A DNA stretch of 64,000 nt from Scytonema sp. UIC 10036 (lineage in GTDB: Bacteria; Cyanobacteriota; Cyanobacteriia; Cyanobacteriales; Nostocaceae): assembly GCF_009725235.1 (NCBI RefSeq), contig NZ_WJFC01000035.1, positions 1 to 64,000 of the forward strand, given 5' to 3'. The translations under genes were made by a program, and so were the position numbers. Of this stretch, positions 45,585 to 55,251 are shown piece by piece; the stretch's first letter is position 1; each line of letters begins with the position of its first letter. The notes under the pieces are model-generated. The model had not been told where the DNA came from. It did not search any database and worked only from the letters and a program-made list of their open reading frames with translations.

Positions 45585-47969
45585 TTAATTCAAATTCAGG
45601 GTGACTTTCTGTAAGTTACCTGTGAATGCAAACGGAACTTGATAAGTTTCACTTGCAGGAGTCCCTGTATCTCGACCAACATCAAAGGTTTCATCTAATG
45701 CCAATCGATAGGGTACGGTTTTTTGAATTCGACCTTCAGCTACTTGTCGATCGCAGATAAATAATTTCCCAGTTCCTCCTGCACCAACTTCACCGCTATC
45801 GTAATCAAAATCAAATCTGATTGTTGATTTACCTGAAGGTAATTTTTCAGGAGATTGAATTACATAACGTTCTGCATTAACGAAGTTGTAGACATACGTT
45901 GGTTTGCTATTTTCTAGAAAAAAGCTCCAACCTGCAAAACGTCCCCCTTGGGTTAATAGCACTCCTTCTGCACCTCTTTGTGGAATTTCTACATCAGCCG
46001 TGATGCTGAAGGATCTATTTTTCAAACTTGGTGCGCTCCCTTCTGGAATGGGTGCTACGCCAGGATAGTAAGTAAAAGTTTTCCGTCCGGCTGCTGGAGA
46101 AGGACGGCTAGTGACATCAAACCGTTCAGAAAGGCGATCATCTAATGGAAAAACTTGATATTGACGAGCTTGTGATAAAAACAATTCTTGAAGTTTTTCC
46201 AGTTTCTTGGGATTTTCAGCCGCTAGGTTATTGGCTTCACTAAAATCTGACTCAATGTTGTAAAGTTCCCAAGGGTCTTGTTGGAAGTCAGCATTGATTG
46301 TACCTTGCCAAGGTAATCGAGGATGACGAGCGGCGGCTATCCACCCCTCATCATAAATAGCACGGTTGCCAAACATCTCAAAATACTGAGTTTTACGATG
46401 GGAAGGTGCATCAGGATTATCGAAGGTGTAGGCTAAGCTAGTTCCTTCTAGTTTTTGTTGCTTCACTCCGTTGACTTCAGTCGGTACAGTAATTCCCGCA
46501 ACCTCTAATATAGTAGGGGTAATATCAATTACATGATGGAATTGACTTCGGATTCCACCACGATCTTTAATTCCATCGCCCCAAGCTACAATCAAGGGAT
46601 TACGAGTACCGCCGAAGTGAGAGGCGATTTGTTTTGTCCATTGAAAAGGGGTAGCGCCTGCCCATGCCCAGGCTGCATGATAGTGATTAAAGGTTTTGGA
46701 ACTGCCCAAATCATTCAATGAAGCTAGCAGTTGCTCTCGACTTTCGGGTATTTTATTGAAAACTCTTAATTCATTGATACTACCTGCTAAACCGCCTTCT
46801 GCACTAGCACCATTATCGCCGATGATATAGAAAATAATGGTGTTATTTAATTCACCAATTTGGTCGATCGCATTAATTAATCTGCCAACTTCATAGTCAG
46901 TCTGTGCTAAAAACCCTGCAAATACTTCCATTTCATGGGCATAAATTCTTTGTTCATCTTTGGATAAGGAATCCCAAGCAGGCAGTTCTTTAGGACGGAG
47001 TGTCAGCTGTGCATTGGCGGGAATGACACCCAGTTGTTTTTGACGCACAAAGGTTTGTTCTCGCAAGCGATCCCAGCCTTCATCAAACTTACCTTTATAT
47101 TTGTCTATCCAGGCTTTGGGGGCATGGTGGGGCGCATGGGTAGCACCAGTTGCTAAATACGTAAAGAAAGGCTTGTCAGGAGCTATGGATTGTTGAGAGC
47201 GAATCCAGGCGATCGCACGATCTACTAAATCTGGAGTCAAATGGTAATCAGGGTTATTAACTGGCGGTACAACCCGCTTAGTATTTTCTACTAAAGCCGG
47301 ACTCCATTGATTAGTATCACCACCTAAAAAACCGTAAAAATACTCGAATCCCAACCTTGTTGGCCAGCGATCGAAAGGACCAGCTGCGCTAGTTTCATAG
47401 TCTGGCGTGTTGTGCCATTTACCGAAAGCAGCAGTGTTATAACCATTTTGCCGTAATATTTCTGCTACAGTGGCAGCACTCTTAGGTAAGATAGTTGTAT
47501 AACCGGGAAAGCCTGTTGCTAATTCCTCAACAACTCCTGTATTCACTGAGTGATGATTGCGTCCAGTCAACAAAGCTGCTCGTGTAGGGGAACAAAGGGC
47601 TGTGGTATGGAATTGGTTGTAACGCAATCCTTTTTCTGCTAACCGAGTCAGATTTGGGGTTTCTACTAGTCCACCAAAAGTACTTGCTTGTGCAAAACCC
47701 ACATCATCTAGCAGTACTAATAGCACATTCGGGGCTTTTTCTGGGGCGGCGATTGGCGCGGGAAAGTCTGCTGTAGACTCTTGGTAAGTGGTGCCGATTT
47801 TACCCTGAAAGAACGGTTGGGGAATAGGCAATACTTTTGCTGTATCTGCTAGAGCAGGGCTAATAACCGTGGCTAAGCTGATAACAACAGATACGGCGAT
47901 ACCTGTAGAGAGCAAAGCGATGCTGCAAAGCAGCCGCTTCGCGAACGCCCGTAAAATTAAACGTAACAT
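45585..47969 (-). CDS. Type I arylsulfatase, exported
   Basis: 794 residues. An N-terminal signal segment ([20 protein letters not shown], ending PALADTAK) indicates export. The sulfatase core begins [17 protein letters not shown] with metal-binding Asp88-Asp89. The modified Cys is Cys126 in [13 protein letters not shown], the formylglycine consensus C-x-P-x-R, followed by [23 protein letters not shown] and the late [10 protein letters not shown] metal site are present. It hydrolyses sulfate esters in the periplasm or outside. The extra C-terminal ~230 residues are a beta-rich domain typical of long arylsulfatases. No maturase (FGE) gene is in the window. This is the only complete copy. Confidence 0.95.
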   Translation of the reverse strand: MLRLILRAFAKRLLCSIALLSTGIAVSVVISLATVISPALADTAKVLPIPQPFFQGKIGTTYQESTADFPAPIAAPEKAPNVLLVLLDDVGFAQASTFGGLVETPNLTRLAEKGLRYNQFHTTALCSPTRAALLTGRNHHSVNTGVVEELATGFPGYTTILPKSAATVAEILRQNGYNTAAFGKWHNTPDYETSAAGPFDRWPTRLGFEYFYGFLGGDTNQWSPALVENTKRVVPPVNNPDYHLTPDLVDRAIAWIRSQQSIAPDKPFFTYLATGATHAPHHAPKAWIDKYKGKFDEGWDRLREQTFVRQKQLGVIPANAQLTLRPKELPAWDSLSKDEQRIYAHEMEVFAGFLAQTDYEVGRLINAIDQIGELNNTIIFYIIGDNGASAEGGLAGSINELRVFNKIPESREQLLASLNDLGSSKTFNHYHAAWAWAGATPFQWTKQIASHFGGTRNPLIVAWGDGIKDRGGIRSQFHHVIDITPTILEVAGITVPTEVNGVKQQKLEGTSLAYTFDNPDAPSHRKTQYFEMFGNRAIYDEGWIAAARHPRLPWQGTINADFQQDPWELYNIESDFSEANNLAAENPKKLEKLQELFLSQARQYQVFPLDDRLSERFDVTSRPSPAAGRKTFTYYPGVAPIPEGSAPSLKNRSFSITADVEIPQRGAEGVLLTQGGRFAGWSFFLENSKPTYVYNFVNAERYVIQSPEKLPSGKSTIRFDFDYDSGEVGAGGTGKLFICDRQVAEGRIQKTVPYRLALDETFDVGRDTGTPASETYQVPFAFTGNLQKVTLNLN

Positions 47970-48202
47970 ACATTCAATAACCTATTACTTAAGGTTTTGC
48001 ACTTGGTGCTTTTCAATAAGAGAACAGGAACAGGGAAACAGATCTTCAATTGTTTGAAAAGCTAATAATTAGAGTATCATATCTGTTACAGCTAATAATC
48101 ACAAACAAATCAGCGATTCGCAATTTGATAGACAAAAAAGAGCATAAATTAAAGTGTCATTGGTTATTGGTCATTTGTCCTTGAACCTAGAAAGGAGTTA
48201 CT
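47970..48202. promoter_or_regulatory. Arylsulfatase promoter region, duplicated at 51658-51822
   Basis: Bases 47970-48135 match 51658-51822 in almost every position, including AAAAGCTAATAATTAGAGTA and GATTCGCAATTTGATAGACA, and are thus the upstream region of the arylsulfatase unit. Beyond 48136 the two differ. The right part contains a few ATTGGTCATTTGTCC-type repeats. Confidence 0.7.
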
Positions 48203-48331
48203 GTGACACCAACTGGATTCTCATTAAATGGAAAAATTGCTCTAGTGACTGGAGGAGTTCCGGGTCTGGGCGCGTCCTACGTTACAGGTCAAGTTTTGGC
48301 TATTGATGGTGGATACCTTACTCATTTCTAA
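48203..48331 (+). pseudogene. SDR gene with in-frame internal deletion
   Basis: A 42-codon frame with AAAGGAG nine bases ahead of a GTG start encodes MTPTGFSLNGKIALVTGGVP followed by GLGASYVTGQVLAIDGGYLT and a stop. The first half is the cofactor-binding start of a short-chain dehydrogenase and the second is the conserved C-terminal end (SYVTGQxLxIDGG). About 200 central residues with the catalytic Tyr-Lys are missing at one point. The result is not a functional enzyme, though it may still be translated. Confidence 0.75.
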
Positions 48332-48468
48332 TTTTTAGGGATATCCAAGAAATAAATTATCCATCTTGTGGGACGGGCGTCCTCGCTCGTTCTTTATTAT
48401 TGAATAAGTACGAGTGGGTTTAACTAGATTTTTTGTGAACTGCCAATAGCGCTAATTAGGGAGAGAGA

Positions 48469-49764
48469 ATGGGGAATCGGCAATCAAACGGCTGGGTGAA
48501 GAACATTTATTTATATTTACCCGCATTCAAATCGCGTAACTTTCGACTCTTCTTTAGCGGACAAACCCTGTCTCTATCAGGCACCTTCATGACTCAGGTC
48601 ACAATTTCCTGGCTGATTTATGAACTGACAAATTCCGCTTGGTTGTTAGGCTTAACCGGATTTCTCCAATTTCTACCCACTTTAATTCTGGCACCGTTTT
48701 CAGGGGTTTTATCCGATCGCTGGAGTCGGCGAGATTTACTTATGCTGGTGCAGGTACTGGGAATTATCGTCTCGCTGAGTTTGACTATACTCAGTTTTTT
48801 AGAGTTAGTCAATTTCTGGTTACTAATGATTGTCAGTATCCTTGGTGGATTGTTGAAAGGTTTGGATATGCCTGTTAGGTATGCGATCGTGATTGAAACA
48901 GTAGACGATCGCGCTGATTTGAGCAACGCGATCGCGCTTTATTCCGCCATACTCAGCAGTTCTTTATTGATTGGACCTGCACTTGGTGGTATTTTACTTG
49001 CCACGCTAGGAGCCAAATATTGCTTCCTTTACGACAGCCTTAGCTACGTTGTAGCCTTGTTAACCCTAGCGGCAATGAGATTACAACCAACTCCAAAAGC
49101 AGTCACATCGTCAACCAATGACACTTGGCAGAAATTAAAAGAAGGGTTCAGCTATGTCTACAATACATTGCCAATTCGCGTCATCTTGTTGTTATTGGCA
49201 TTGCATGGTTTATTTGGCATCTCCTATACGACGCTACTTCCCATCTTTGCGGTTGACATTCTCAAAGGCGGTGGGGAGACACTGGGCTTTTTGAGTGGAG
49301 CTGGTTCAGTAGGTTCTCTCATAGGGTGTCTCTATCTCAGTTTGCGTCGAAAAGTGTTAGGTTTAGAACGGCTGATGGCATTGTGTCCTATTGCGATCGG
49401 GATTGGACTAATTGCCTTTGCACTATCTAGAGAGGTCTGGCTTTCGTTGTTGATGCTAGTGGTGGTCGGCGGCGGTGGAATGCTTCAGGTTTCTTGTAGT
49501 AACACGATTGTCCAAACCCTGGTAGAAGACGATAAGCGCGGCAGGGTGATGAGTCTTTATTCTCTTGCTATGATTGGCACGTTACCTTTAGGTAACTTAA
49601 TAGCAGGTAGTCTAGCACAGTACATTGGTGCTCCTAATACAACGATCGGGAGTGGTATTGTTTGCCTTTTAGAATCGGTTTGGTTGCAAGGGCACTTACC
49701 CCTTCTCACAAGTTGGATTGTTAATCGAACTAGCCACAATTTTCAAAATAATACGGTAAATTGA
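48469..49764 (+). CDS. MFS transporter (enterobactin-exporter-like, MFS_3)
   Basis: 431 residues with 12 membrane segments. MFS signature blocks are NFRLFFSGQTLSLSGTFMTQ, GVLSDRWSRRDLLMLVQVLG (motif A) and ALYSAILSSSLLIGPALGG; TLVEDDKRGRVMSLYSLAMI starts the second half. It belongs to the EntS-like group that exports siderophores or other small molecules. GGGAGAGAGA directly precedes ATG 48469. The region downstream is full of gene remnants. Confidence 0.9.
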   Translation: MGNRQSNGWVKNIYLYLPAFKSRNFRLFFSGQTLSLSGTFMTQVTISWLIYELTNSAWLLGLTGFLQFLPTLILAPFSGVLSDRWSRRDLLMLVQVLGIIVSLSLTILSFLELVNFWLLMIVSILGGLLKGLDMPVRYAIVIETVDDRADLSNAIALYSAILSSSLLIGPALGGILLATLGAKYCFLYDSLSYVVALLTLAAMRLQPTPKAVTSSTNDTWQKLKEGFSYVYNTLPIRVILLLLALHGLFGISYTTLLPIFAVDILKGGGETLGFLSGAGSVGSLIGCLYLSLRRKVLGLERLMALCPIAIGIGLIAFALSREVWLSLLMLVVVGGGGMLQVSCSNTIVQTLVEDDKRGRVMSLYSLAMIGTLPLGNLIAGSLAQYIGAPNTTIGSGIVCLLESVWLQGHLPLLTSWIVNRTSHNFQNNTVN

Positions 49765-49805
49765 TAAACTTATATTAAAATAAAAATAAACTCTGAAAAA
49801 TTCTT

Positions 49806-50001
49806 ATGAGCAACAAGCACATAGAAGTCAAACAGGTAGCTGGTTTCATCAGTGCTGAAATTAGTGGTGTCGATTCAAGATTTGGATCATCTGGAAGTGA
49901 AGCGCGTTCTCTATCGCACCACTATCAAAGGTGATATTTCAATCGGGGTCGATGGTTTGCGATCGCAAGCGGTTGAAGGTGAGCCGTTCGGTTTAATTTA
50001 G
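49806..50001 (+). pseudogene. TauD-type dioxygenase remnant with internal deletion and frameshift
   Basis: The start ATGAGCAACAAGC encodes MSNKHIEVKQVAGFISAEIS with GVD, the N-terminus of alpha-ketoglutarate-dependent taurine/sulfonate dioxygenases. One base frame later the strand encodes DLDHLEVKRVLYRTTIKGDI followed by SIGVDGLRSQAVEGEPFG, the family C-terminus. The whole catalytic middle (His-x-Asp...His) is gone. TauD releases sulfite from taurine, so this is another sulfur-scavenging relic. Confidence 0.82.
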
Positions 50002-50216
50002 CTTATCAAGGTTACTTTAGTAAACAAGGAATTCCTGGTTATAGTGATTTTCTTCTGGCTATTCGAGAAAAAGAAATTAGTGCTGAAGATATTGTTCAAA
50101 GCGCTGTTAATGCCAGAAAAGTACCATCACAAGCTTTGAGTGATGAAGAATATTTAAATGCAGTTAAAGTCAAAGTAGATGCATTAGCTAACACCGCAGA
50201 CGGAAGTTTTAGTTAG
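50002..50216 (+). pseudogene. Remnant of a small conserved cyanobacterial protein
   Basis: Directly after the TauD remnant an open frame reads AYQGYFSKQGIPGYSDFLLA, EKEISAEDIVQSAVNARKVP and DEEYLNAVKVKVDALANTAD up to a stop at about 50214. There is no start codon with a ribosome-binding site, and the frame begins just after a stop in the previous remnant. The pattern looks protein-like, but I cannot name the family. Confidence 0.45.
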
Positions 50217-50257
50217 TCACAAATGTCAAGCTTATCCTTCTATGGTGGCGCAGTCTA

Positions 50258-50425
50258 ACGATTTGAGAACACTCGCAGGAGTTGGTTCCCATTGCGTTGG
50301 AATTCATAGGGTACTTGTTTAATTTCTACTCGGTATCCTTGGGCTATTAATTGGTTTGTTACTGGTTGGAGAAATGGTGACGTTTCTCCACTAAAACAAC
50401 AATAAGTGACGACGAGTAATGAATC
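50258..50425 (-). pseudogene. Short orphan C-terminal fragment
   Basis: The minus strand reads LLVVTYCCFSGETSPFLQPV, then GYRVEIKQVPYEFQRNGNQL and LRVFSNR with a stop near 50258. No start is present. It looks like the end of a former protein of unknown family, left among other remnants. Confidence 0.35.
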
Positions 50426-50944
50426 GGTTTTGTGGCTTCATTTAATTGTTTAAAATTCAGTGGTTAAAATTTAAGAAGTAAGATGAGCGATCGCCCATCT
50501 TATATAGCTGTGGGAAGTATGGCGTTGCTTAAATCTATCAATCTAAGAGTATTGCATTACTAGATGTAACTCTTGATTGAGTACCTAGTTACCAATATCA
50601 CGCAATTTGTAATCTATAGGAGCGTGCAATGCATAGAAGCATTTCACAAAAATTGCAGAGAATAAAGTGTTTTTGATTACATTTTTATATAACTTTTGTT
50701 AATTCAATCTGTAAAATTTTAGGATGGTTATCCTACTGCAGCACATTATTCTTCTAGTGATTTCGACTCAAAAAAGCTGTCCTTGATTTTTTGATTAAAC
50801 CATGATAAAGTCTAATTCATCCTAAAGATACAGTAAATTTACCGAATTAGCGTAATTAACTTAATGGATTGTGTGATCGCACGCAGTTGTCATTGCAATT
50901 GGGGGCCGTGCTTTTATATGCGTGAAAACCATGGTTGAAACTGC
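50426..50944. other. Gene-free stretch
   Basis: About 520 bp of AT-rich sequence. I find no convincing reading frame, repeat or hairpin in it beyond one CATGGTT/AACCATG pair. It ends at the boundary of copy D. Confidence 0.4.
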
Positions 50945-51657
50945 TTACCACATTTGGAGCGTCGTACTCGTACCTATCAACAATGCGGCGGCAAAATTGC
51001 GTTGAGCGGTTACTACTCCTAGCAATCTCTGGGTATCAATACTAGAACCGCCTAGAAGATAGCCCACAGTAAAGGAGATTACAATAAAAATGACACAACC
51101 AAAGATGACACCAGTTTTTAATAAAAAAATAATCTCGTTGAAGTGTACTATCAGCCTCACGACTAAACCTAGAATCAAGCAAAAATTAGATATTTTGAAG
51201 GCGATTGTTTGAATCGTGTAGGCTAAGCTAGCCCCTTCAAGTTTCTGTTGCTTCACTCCGTTAATCAGAAAACTCTTAATTCATTAATGCTACCTGCTAA
51301 ACCGCCTTCTGCAGTAGCACCATTATCGCCAACGATATAGAAAATAATCGTGTTATCCAATTCACCAATTTGGTCGAGCGCATTAATTAATCTGCCAACT
51401 TCATAGTCAGTCTGTGCTAAAAAGCCTGCAAATACCTCCATTTCATGGGCATAAATTCTTTGTTCATCCTTGGATAAGGAATCCCGGCTGTATCTGCTGG
51501 AGCAGGGCTAATAAGGGTGGCTAAGCTGATGACAACAGATACGGCGATACTTGTCGCGAGCAAAGCGATAAGCCGGGTACGGCTTGCGCCAAGGGCGATA
51601 GTGCAAAGCAGCCGCTTCGCGAACGCCCGCCAGATTAAACGCAACATAACATTCAAT
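50945..51657 (-). pseudogene. Copy D: mosaic remnant of transporter and arylsulfatase
   Basis: Reading on the minus strand, 51486-51657 matches the signal-peptide end of the arylsulfatase gene (47842-47970), 51266-51485 matches its middle (46751-46973) and 51217-51262 matches a further piece (46426-46470). About 50947-51213 then matches the middle of the transporter gene (44590-44860). So four blocks are kept in order with the parts between deleted. A 30-base insert (GATAAGCCGGGTACGGCTTG at the core) lies near 51568. None of the frames can make a working protein. Confidence 0.88.
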
Positions 51658-51871
51658 AACCTATTACTTAAAGTTTTGCGCTTGGTGCTTTTCTACAAGG
51701 GAACAGGAACGGGGAAACAGAGCTTTAATTGTTTGAAAAGCTAATAATTAGAGTATCATATCTGTTACAGCTAACAATCACAAACAAACCAGCGATTCGC
51801 AATTTGATAGACAAAAAAGCTTTTGGAGCTAAACACGCCAGTGTTGACTGCCAAATAAGGAGGACAAGGAA
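51658..51871 (+). promoter_or_regulatory. Duplicated arylsulfatase promoter in front of the flavoprotein gene
   Basis: 51658-51822 is the copy of 47970-48135. Its minus-strand gene is dead (copy D), but the plus strand now leads into the flavoprotein gene at 51872. A strong ribosome-binding site AAGGAGG lies at 51857-51863, eight bases before TTG 51872. If the duplicated element is sulfur-regulated, the new gene may have adopted that control. Confidence 0.5.
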
Positions 51872-53515
51872 TTGCTAAGAGTCTATAGCGAAAATGAACT
51901 ACAACTAAATGCTGACGTGCTAGTCATTGGTGGTGGTCCTGCTGCAGCCTGGGCGGCATGGGCAGCAGCATCCCAAGGAGCCAAAGTTATTATTGTTGAT
52001 AAAGGTTTTCTAGGTACGAGCGGTGCTGCTGCTGCTAGTGGCAATGGTATCATGGCTCCAACTCCTGAGAATTGGGACAAAGTTTTATCAGAACGCTATC
52101 GCTTAGGCAAAAACCTAGCTAACTTACGTTGGATCGAGCGCGTTATCGAAAAAACTTGGCTCAGTTTGCCACTTGTGGAAGATTGGGGCTATCGTTTCCC
52201 CAAAGAAAATGGAGAATCCGTGCGCCAGAGTTATTACGGTCTCGAATATATGCGGGTACTTCGCAAAACCCTGTTGCGAATGGGCGTTCAGATTCTCGAC
52301 CAAAGCCCCGCTCTGGAGCTTTTATTGGCTGACGACGGCTCAGTGGCTGGAGCAAGAGGCGTGCAACGGCAAAAACATTGTACCTATACCGTTCGCGCTG
52401 GTGCAGTAGTGATGGCGAATGGTGGCTGTGCATTCTTAAGTAAAGCATTAGGGTGCAATACCAACACAGGTGATGGGCTGCTGATGGCAGTGGAAGCTGG
52501 TGGCGAACTTTCTAGTATGGAAGCTTCCAATCACTATGCCATCTCGACTGCTTTCAATGCCACGGTGACAAGGGGAGTTCCTTTTGGCTGGGCTAGTTAC
52601 ACTGATGAAGCAGGCAACGATCTTGGTGGTTATATCAATGGTCGTCGCGATCCCTCTTTCCTGCCCAATGCCCTTCTAAAAGGCTCCGTTTATGCTCGTT
52701 TGGATCGAGCGACACCTGAAGTTAAAGCAGTCATTGAAAGGTCTCATTTCATTGCTTTTCTACCGTATAAAAAAGCTGGGATCGATCCTTACACGGAACG
52801 AGTGCCTGTAACATTGGTTTTAGAGGGTACAGTTCGTGGTACGGGTGGAATTCGGATTGTGAATGATAGTTGTGCCACAAAAGTTCCTGGACTTTACGCC
52901 GCAGGTGATGCTGCATCGCGGGAGTTTTTATCCGGTTTAGCTTCTGGAGGTGGTGGTCCCAATGCTGCTTGGGCAATTTCCACAGGACAATGGGCAGGAG
53001 TTGGAGCAGCTGCTTTTGCGAAAAGCCTGGGTGCTCATGCCCACGAACGGGTTGTGCATCCTGTTGGTCAAGCTGGATTGCGTTCTCAGTCAAGTACTTT
53101 TGAAACATTCGATAGCGAAGAAATTGTGCGCGGCGTACAAGCCCAAATGTTCCCGTTGGAAAAGAATTATTGGCGTTGCGAGCAAGGGCTTTTGGATTCC
53201 CTCGCCTCCTTGGAAACGCTGTGGCAGCAGGTACAAGCAAATCCGAAACAAGATACTGTACGCGATGTGGAATTTTCTCGTCGAGCAGCTGCACTCACGG
53301 CTGTAGCGCGATGGGCATATTTTAGCGCTTTACATCGCACGGAAACTCGCAGCGAACATATTCGGGTGGACTATCCCAAAACCGATCCAAATCAACTTTA
53401 TTATCAAGCGACTGGTGGTTTAGATAAGCTTTGGGTAAGACGCGATTGGATAAAGGATGCGATGTCAGGCGACAAGCCGCAAAATGTCAAAGTTGTAGCA
53501 GGAGCAATATCATGA
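51872..53515 (+). CDS. AprA/FrdA-like FAD flavoprotein
   Basis: 547 residues from a TTG start supported by AAGGAGG eight bases before it. The FAD fold is shown by ADVLVIGGGPAAAWAAWAAA and GAKVIIVDKG. The FrdA/SdhA/AprA-type flavoprotein layout continues with MANGGCAFLSKALGCNTNTG, GDGLLMAVEAGGELSSMEAS, TVRGTGGIRIVNDSCATKVP and GLYAAGDAASREFLSGLASG. Next is a four-base overlap (ATGA) with a two-cluster ferredoxin, the arrangement of dissimilatory APS reductase AprBA. Similar pairs occur in organosulfur gene clusters of other bacteria. The substrate is not known; a fumarate- or sulfur-compound reductase is possible. Confidence 0.8.
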   Translation: MLRVYSENELQLNADVLVIGGGPAAAWAAWAAASQGAKVIIVDKGFLGTSGAAAASGNGIMAPTPENWDKVLSERYRLGKNLANLRWIERVIEKTWLSLPLVEDWGYRFPKENGESVRQSYYGLEYMRVLRKTLLRMGVQILDQSPALELLLADDGSVAGARGVQRQKHCTYTVRAGAVVMANGGCAFLSKALGCNTNTGDGLLMAVEAGGELSSMEASNHYAISTAFNATVTRGVPFGWASYTDEAGNDLGGYINGRRDPSFLPNALLKGSVYARLDRATPEVKAVIERSHFIAFLPYKKAGIDPYTERVPVTLVLEGTVRGTGGIRIVNDSCATKVPGLYAAGDAASREFLSGLASGGGGPNAAWAISTGQWAGVGAAAFAKSLGAHAHERVVHPVGQAGLRSQSSTFETFDSEEIVRGVQAQMFPLEKNYWRCEQGLLDSLASLETLWQQVQANPKQDTVRDVEFSRRAAALTAVARWAYFSALHRTETRSEHIRVDYPKTDPNQLYYQATGGLDKLWVRRDWIKDAMSGDKPQNVKVVAGAIS

Positions 53516-53853
53516 TTGAGCTTGTCAGCCATAAACTCTGTATCAATTGCAATCTGTGCGTCCAAGTTTGTCCTACCAATGTTTTTGATTCTGTACCCAA
53601 TCAACCACCTGCGATCGCTCGAAAAGAAGATTGCCAAACTTGTTTCGTATGTGAGGCATATTGTCCTGCTGATGCACTCTATGTTGCCCCTGAATCTCAT
53701 ACCGATGTTACGGTCAATGAGGATGATTTAATTGAAAGTGGCATAATGGGAGAATATCGTCGCATATTAGGCTGGGGATATGGCAGAAAAAATAATAGTG
53801 AATTGGATACAGCTCATAAACTTCGCCATTTGCCACGCCCCTATCAAAGTTGA
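53512..53853 (+). CDS. Two-[4Fe-4S] ferredoxin, partner of the flavoprotein
   Basis: 113 residues from ATG 53512, which overlaps the stop of the flavoprotein gene as ATGA, so the two are translationally coupled. Cluster motifs are CINCNLCVQVCP and CQTCFVCEAYCP. The C-terminal ~45 residues (ESGIMGEYRRILGWGYGRKN) are an extension without cysteines, perhaps for docking. The set resembles the beta subunit of AprBA-type enzymes and should pass electrons to or from the FAD of the partner. Confidence 0.87.
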   Translation: MIELVSHKLCINCNLCVQVCPTNVFDSVPNQPPAIARKEDCQTCFVCEAYCPADALYVAPESHTDVTVNEDDLIESGIMGEYRRILGWGYGRKNNSELDTAHKLRHLPRPYQS

Positions 53854-53895
53854 TTTGAGTGTTGAATTGTTTAAGACCATGCCTACGGAGGGCTA

Positions 53896-55251
53896 ATGAG
53901 CGGTAAGAAGCAATTGAAACTGGGCGCTTTCATGCGTCCTGTCAGCATACATACAGGCGCTTGGCGCTATCCTGGAGCTTTGCCTGATGCTAATTTTAAC
54001 TTTCCAGCATTGAAACGATTTATCCAAAAACTAGAGCAGGGCAAGTTCGACGCATTCTTTATGGCCGATCATTTGGCGGTTCTCAATATGCCGATTAATG
54101 CGCTCAAGCGCAGTCACACCGTCACTTCCTTCGAGCCTTTCACCTTACTTTCTGCCCTCGCAAGCGTTACCGAACATATTGGGTTAGTCGCTACTGCTTC
54201 CACGACCTATGACCAACCTTTCCACATTGCTCGTCGCTTCGCCTCTCTAGACCATATCAGTGGCGGTCGCGCTGGTTGGAACATTGTCACTACATCCAAT
54301 CCAGATGCCGCGCTTAACTTCGGCTTGACAGAGGAAGTCGAGCATGACGAACGCTATCTCAGGGCGAGGGAATTCTATGATGTTGTAACGGGTCTTTGGG
54401 ATTCCTTCGCTGACGATGCTTTTATCCGGGACGTGGAATCTGGGATTTATTTCGATCCCGCAAAACTTCATGTTCTAAATCATAAAGGAAAATATCTGTC
54501 GGTGCGGGGACCGTTGAACATCGCTAGACCTGTCCAAGGTTGGCCAGTAATCGTTCAAGCAGGGGCATCGGAAGCAGGACGGCAATTAGCTGCCGAAACC
54601 GCTGAGGCTGTATTTGCACCTGCTGGTAATCTGGAGGCTGGTAAAGCTTTATTTGCAGATATTAAGGGGCGAGCGCGGGCGATCGGACGCGACCCTGATG
54701 GCATTAAAATTCTTCCAGGTGTCTTAGTCGTCGTGGGTGAAACCGTTGCAGAGGCGCGTGCCAAGCGTACACATTTGGACAGCTTAATACACTATGACAG
54801 TGGAATAGCTAGCCTGAATATCGCACTTGGCTATGACGTTTCTGGCTTCGATCCAGACGGACCTTTGCCTGAAATCCCGCACACTAACGGCAGTCATAGC
54901 GGGCGAGAACGAACGATCGCACTAGCGCAACGCGAGAATCTGACTATTCGACAGCTAGCTCAACGCATCGGCAGTTATGGTGGGCTGGCGTTTGTTGGTA
55001 CTCCCCAAACTATTGCTGATGAAATGGAGCAATGGCTGATTGAGGAAGGATCTGATGGCTTCAACGTCATGTTTCCTTTTCTTCCTGAAGGGTTGGATGA
55101 TTTTGTGGACAAGGTTGTGCCAGAACTGCAACGACGTGGGATCTTTCGTCAGGAATATGAGGGTAAGACGTTACGGGAAAATTTGGGACTTACCCGTCCT
55201 GCTAACCGCTTTTTCGAGATTTCAACTGAGTCTGTAAGTTATATCAAATAA
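53896..55251 (+). CDS. LLM-class flavin-dependent monooxygenase (NtaA/SnaA/DszA family)
   Basis: 451 residues. The family hallmarks are LKLGAFMRPVSIHTGAWRYP, GKFDAFFMADHLAVLN, GLVATASTTYDQPFHIARRF and DHISGGRAGWNIVTTSNPDA in the N-terminal half, then WPVIVQAGASEAGRQLAAET and GLAFVGTPQTIADEMEQWL. These enzymes use FMNH2 from a separate reductase to oxidise chelators, pristinamycin precursors, sulfones or alkyl sulfides. It begins 42 bp after the ferredoxin gene, with GGAGGG before ATG, so the three genes form one operon. The partner reductase is not present, unless the flavoprotein-ferredoxin pair has that role. Confidence 0.9.
   Translation: MSGKKQLKLGAFMRPVSIHTGAWRYPGALPDANFNFPALKRFIQKLEQGKFDAFFMADHLAVLNMPINALKRSHTVTSFEPFTLLSALASVTEHIGLVATASTTYDQPFHIARRFASLDHISGGRAGWNIVTTSNPDAALNFGLTEEVEHDERYLRAREFYDVVTGLWDSFADDAFIRDVESGIYFDPAKLHVLNHKGKYLSVRGPLNIARPVQGWPVIVQAGASEAGRQLAAETAEAVFAPAGNLEAGKALFADIKGRARAIGRDPDGIKILPGVLVVVGETVAEARAKRTHLDSLIHYDSGIASLNIALGYDVSGFDPDGPLPEIPHTNGSHSGRERTIALAQRENLTIRQLAQRIGSYGGLAFVGTPQTIADEMEQWLIEEGSDGFNVMFPFLPEGLDDFVDKVVPELQRRGIFRQEYEGKTLRENLGLTRPANRFFEISTESVSYIK

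Noticed and set aside
53431..53511. Longer start for the two-cluster ferredoxin
   Set aside because: The frame overlaps the end of the flavoprotein gene with no ribosome-binding site; ATG 53512 overlaps its stop as ATGA, the usual coupling.
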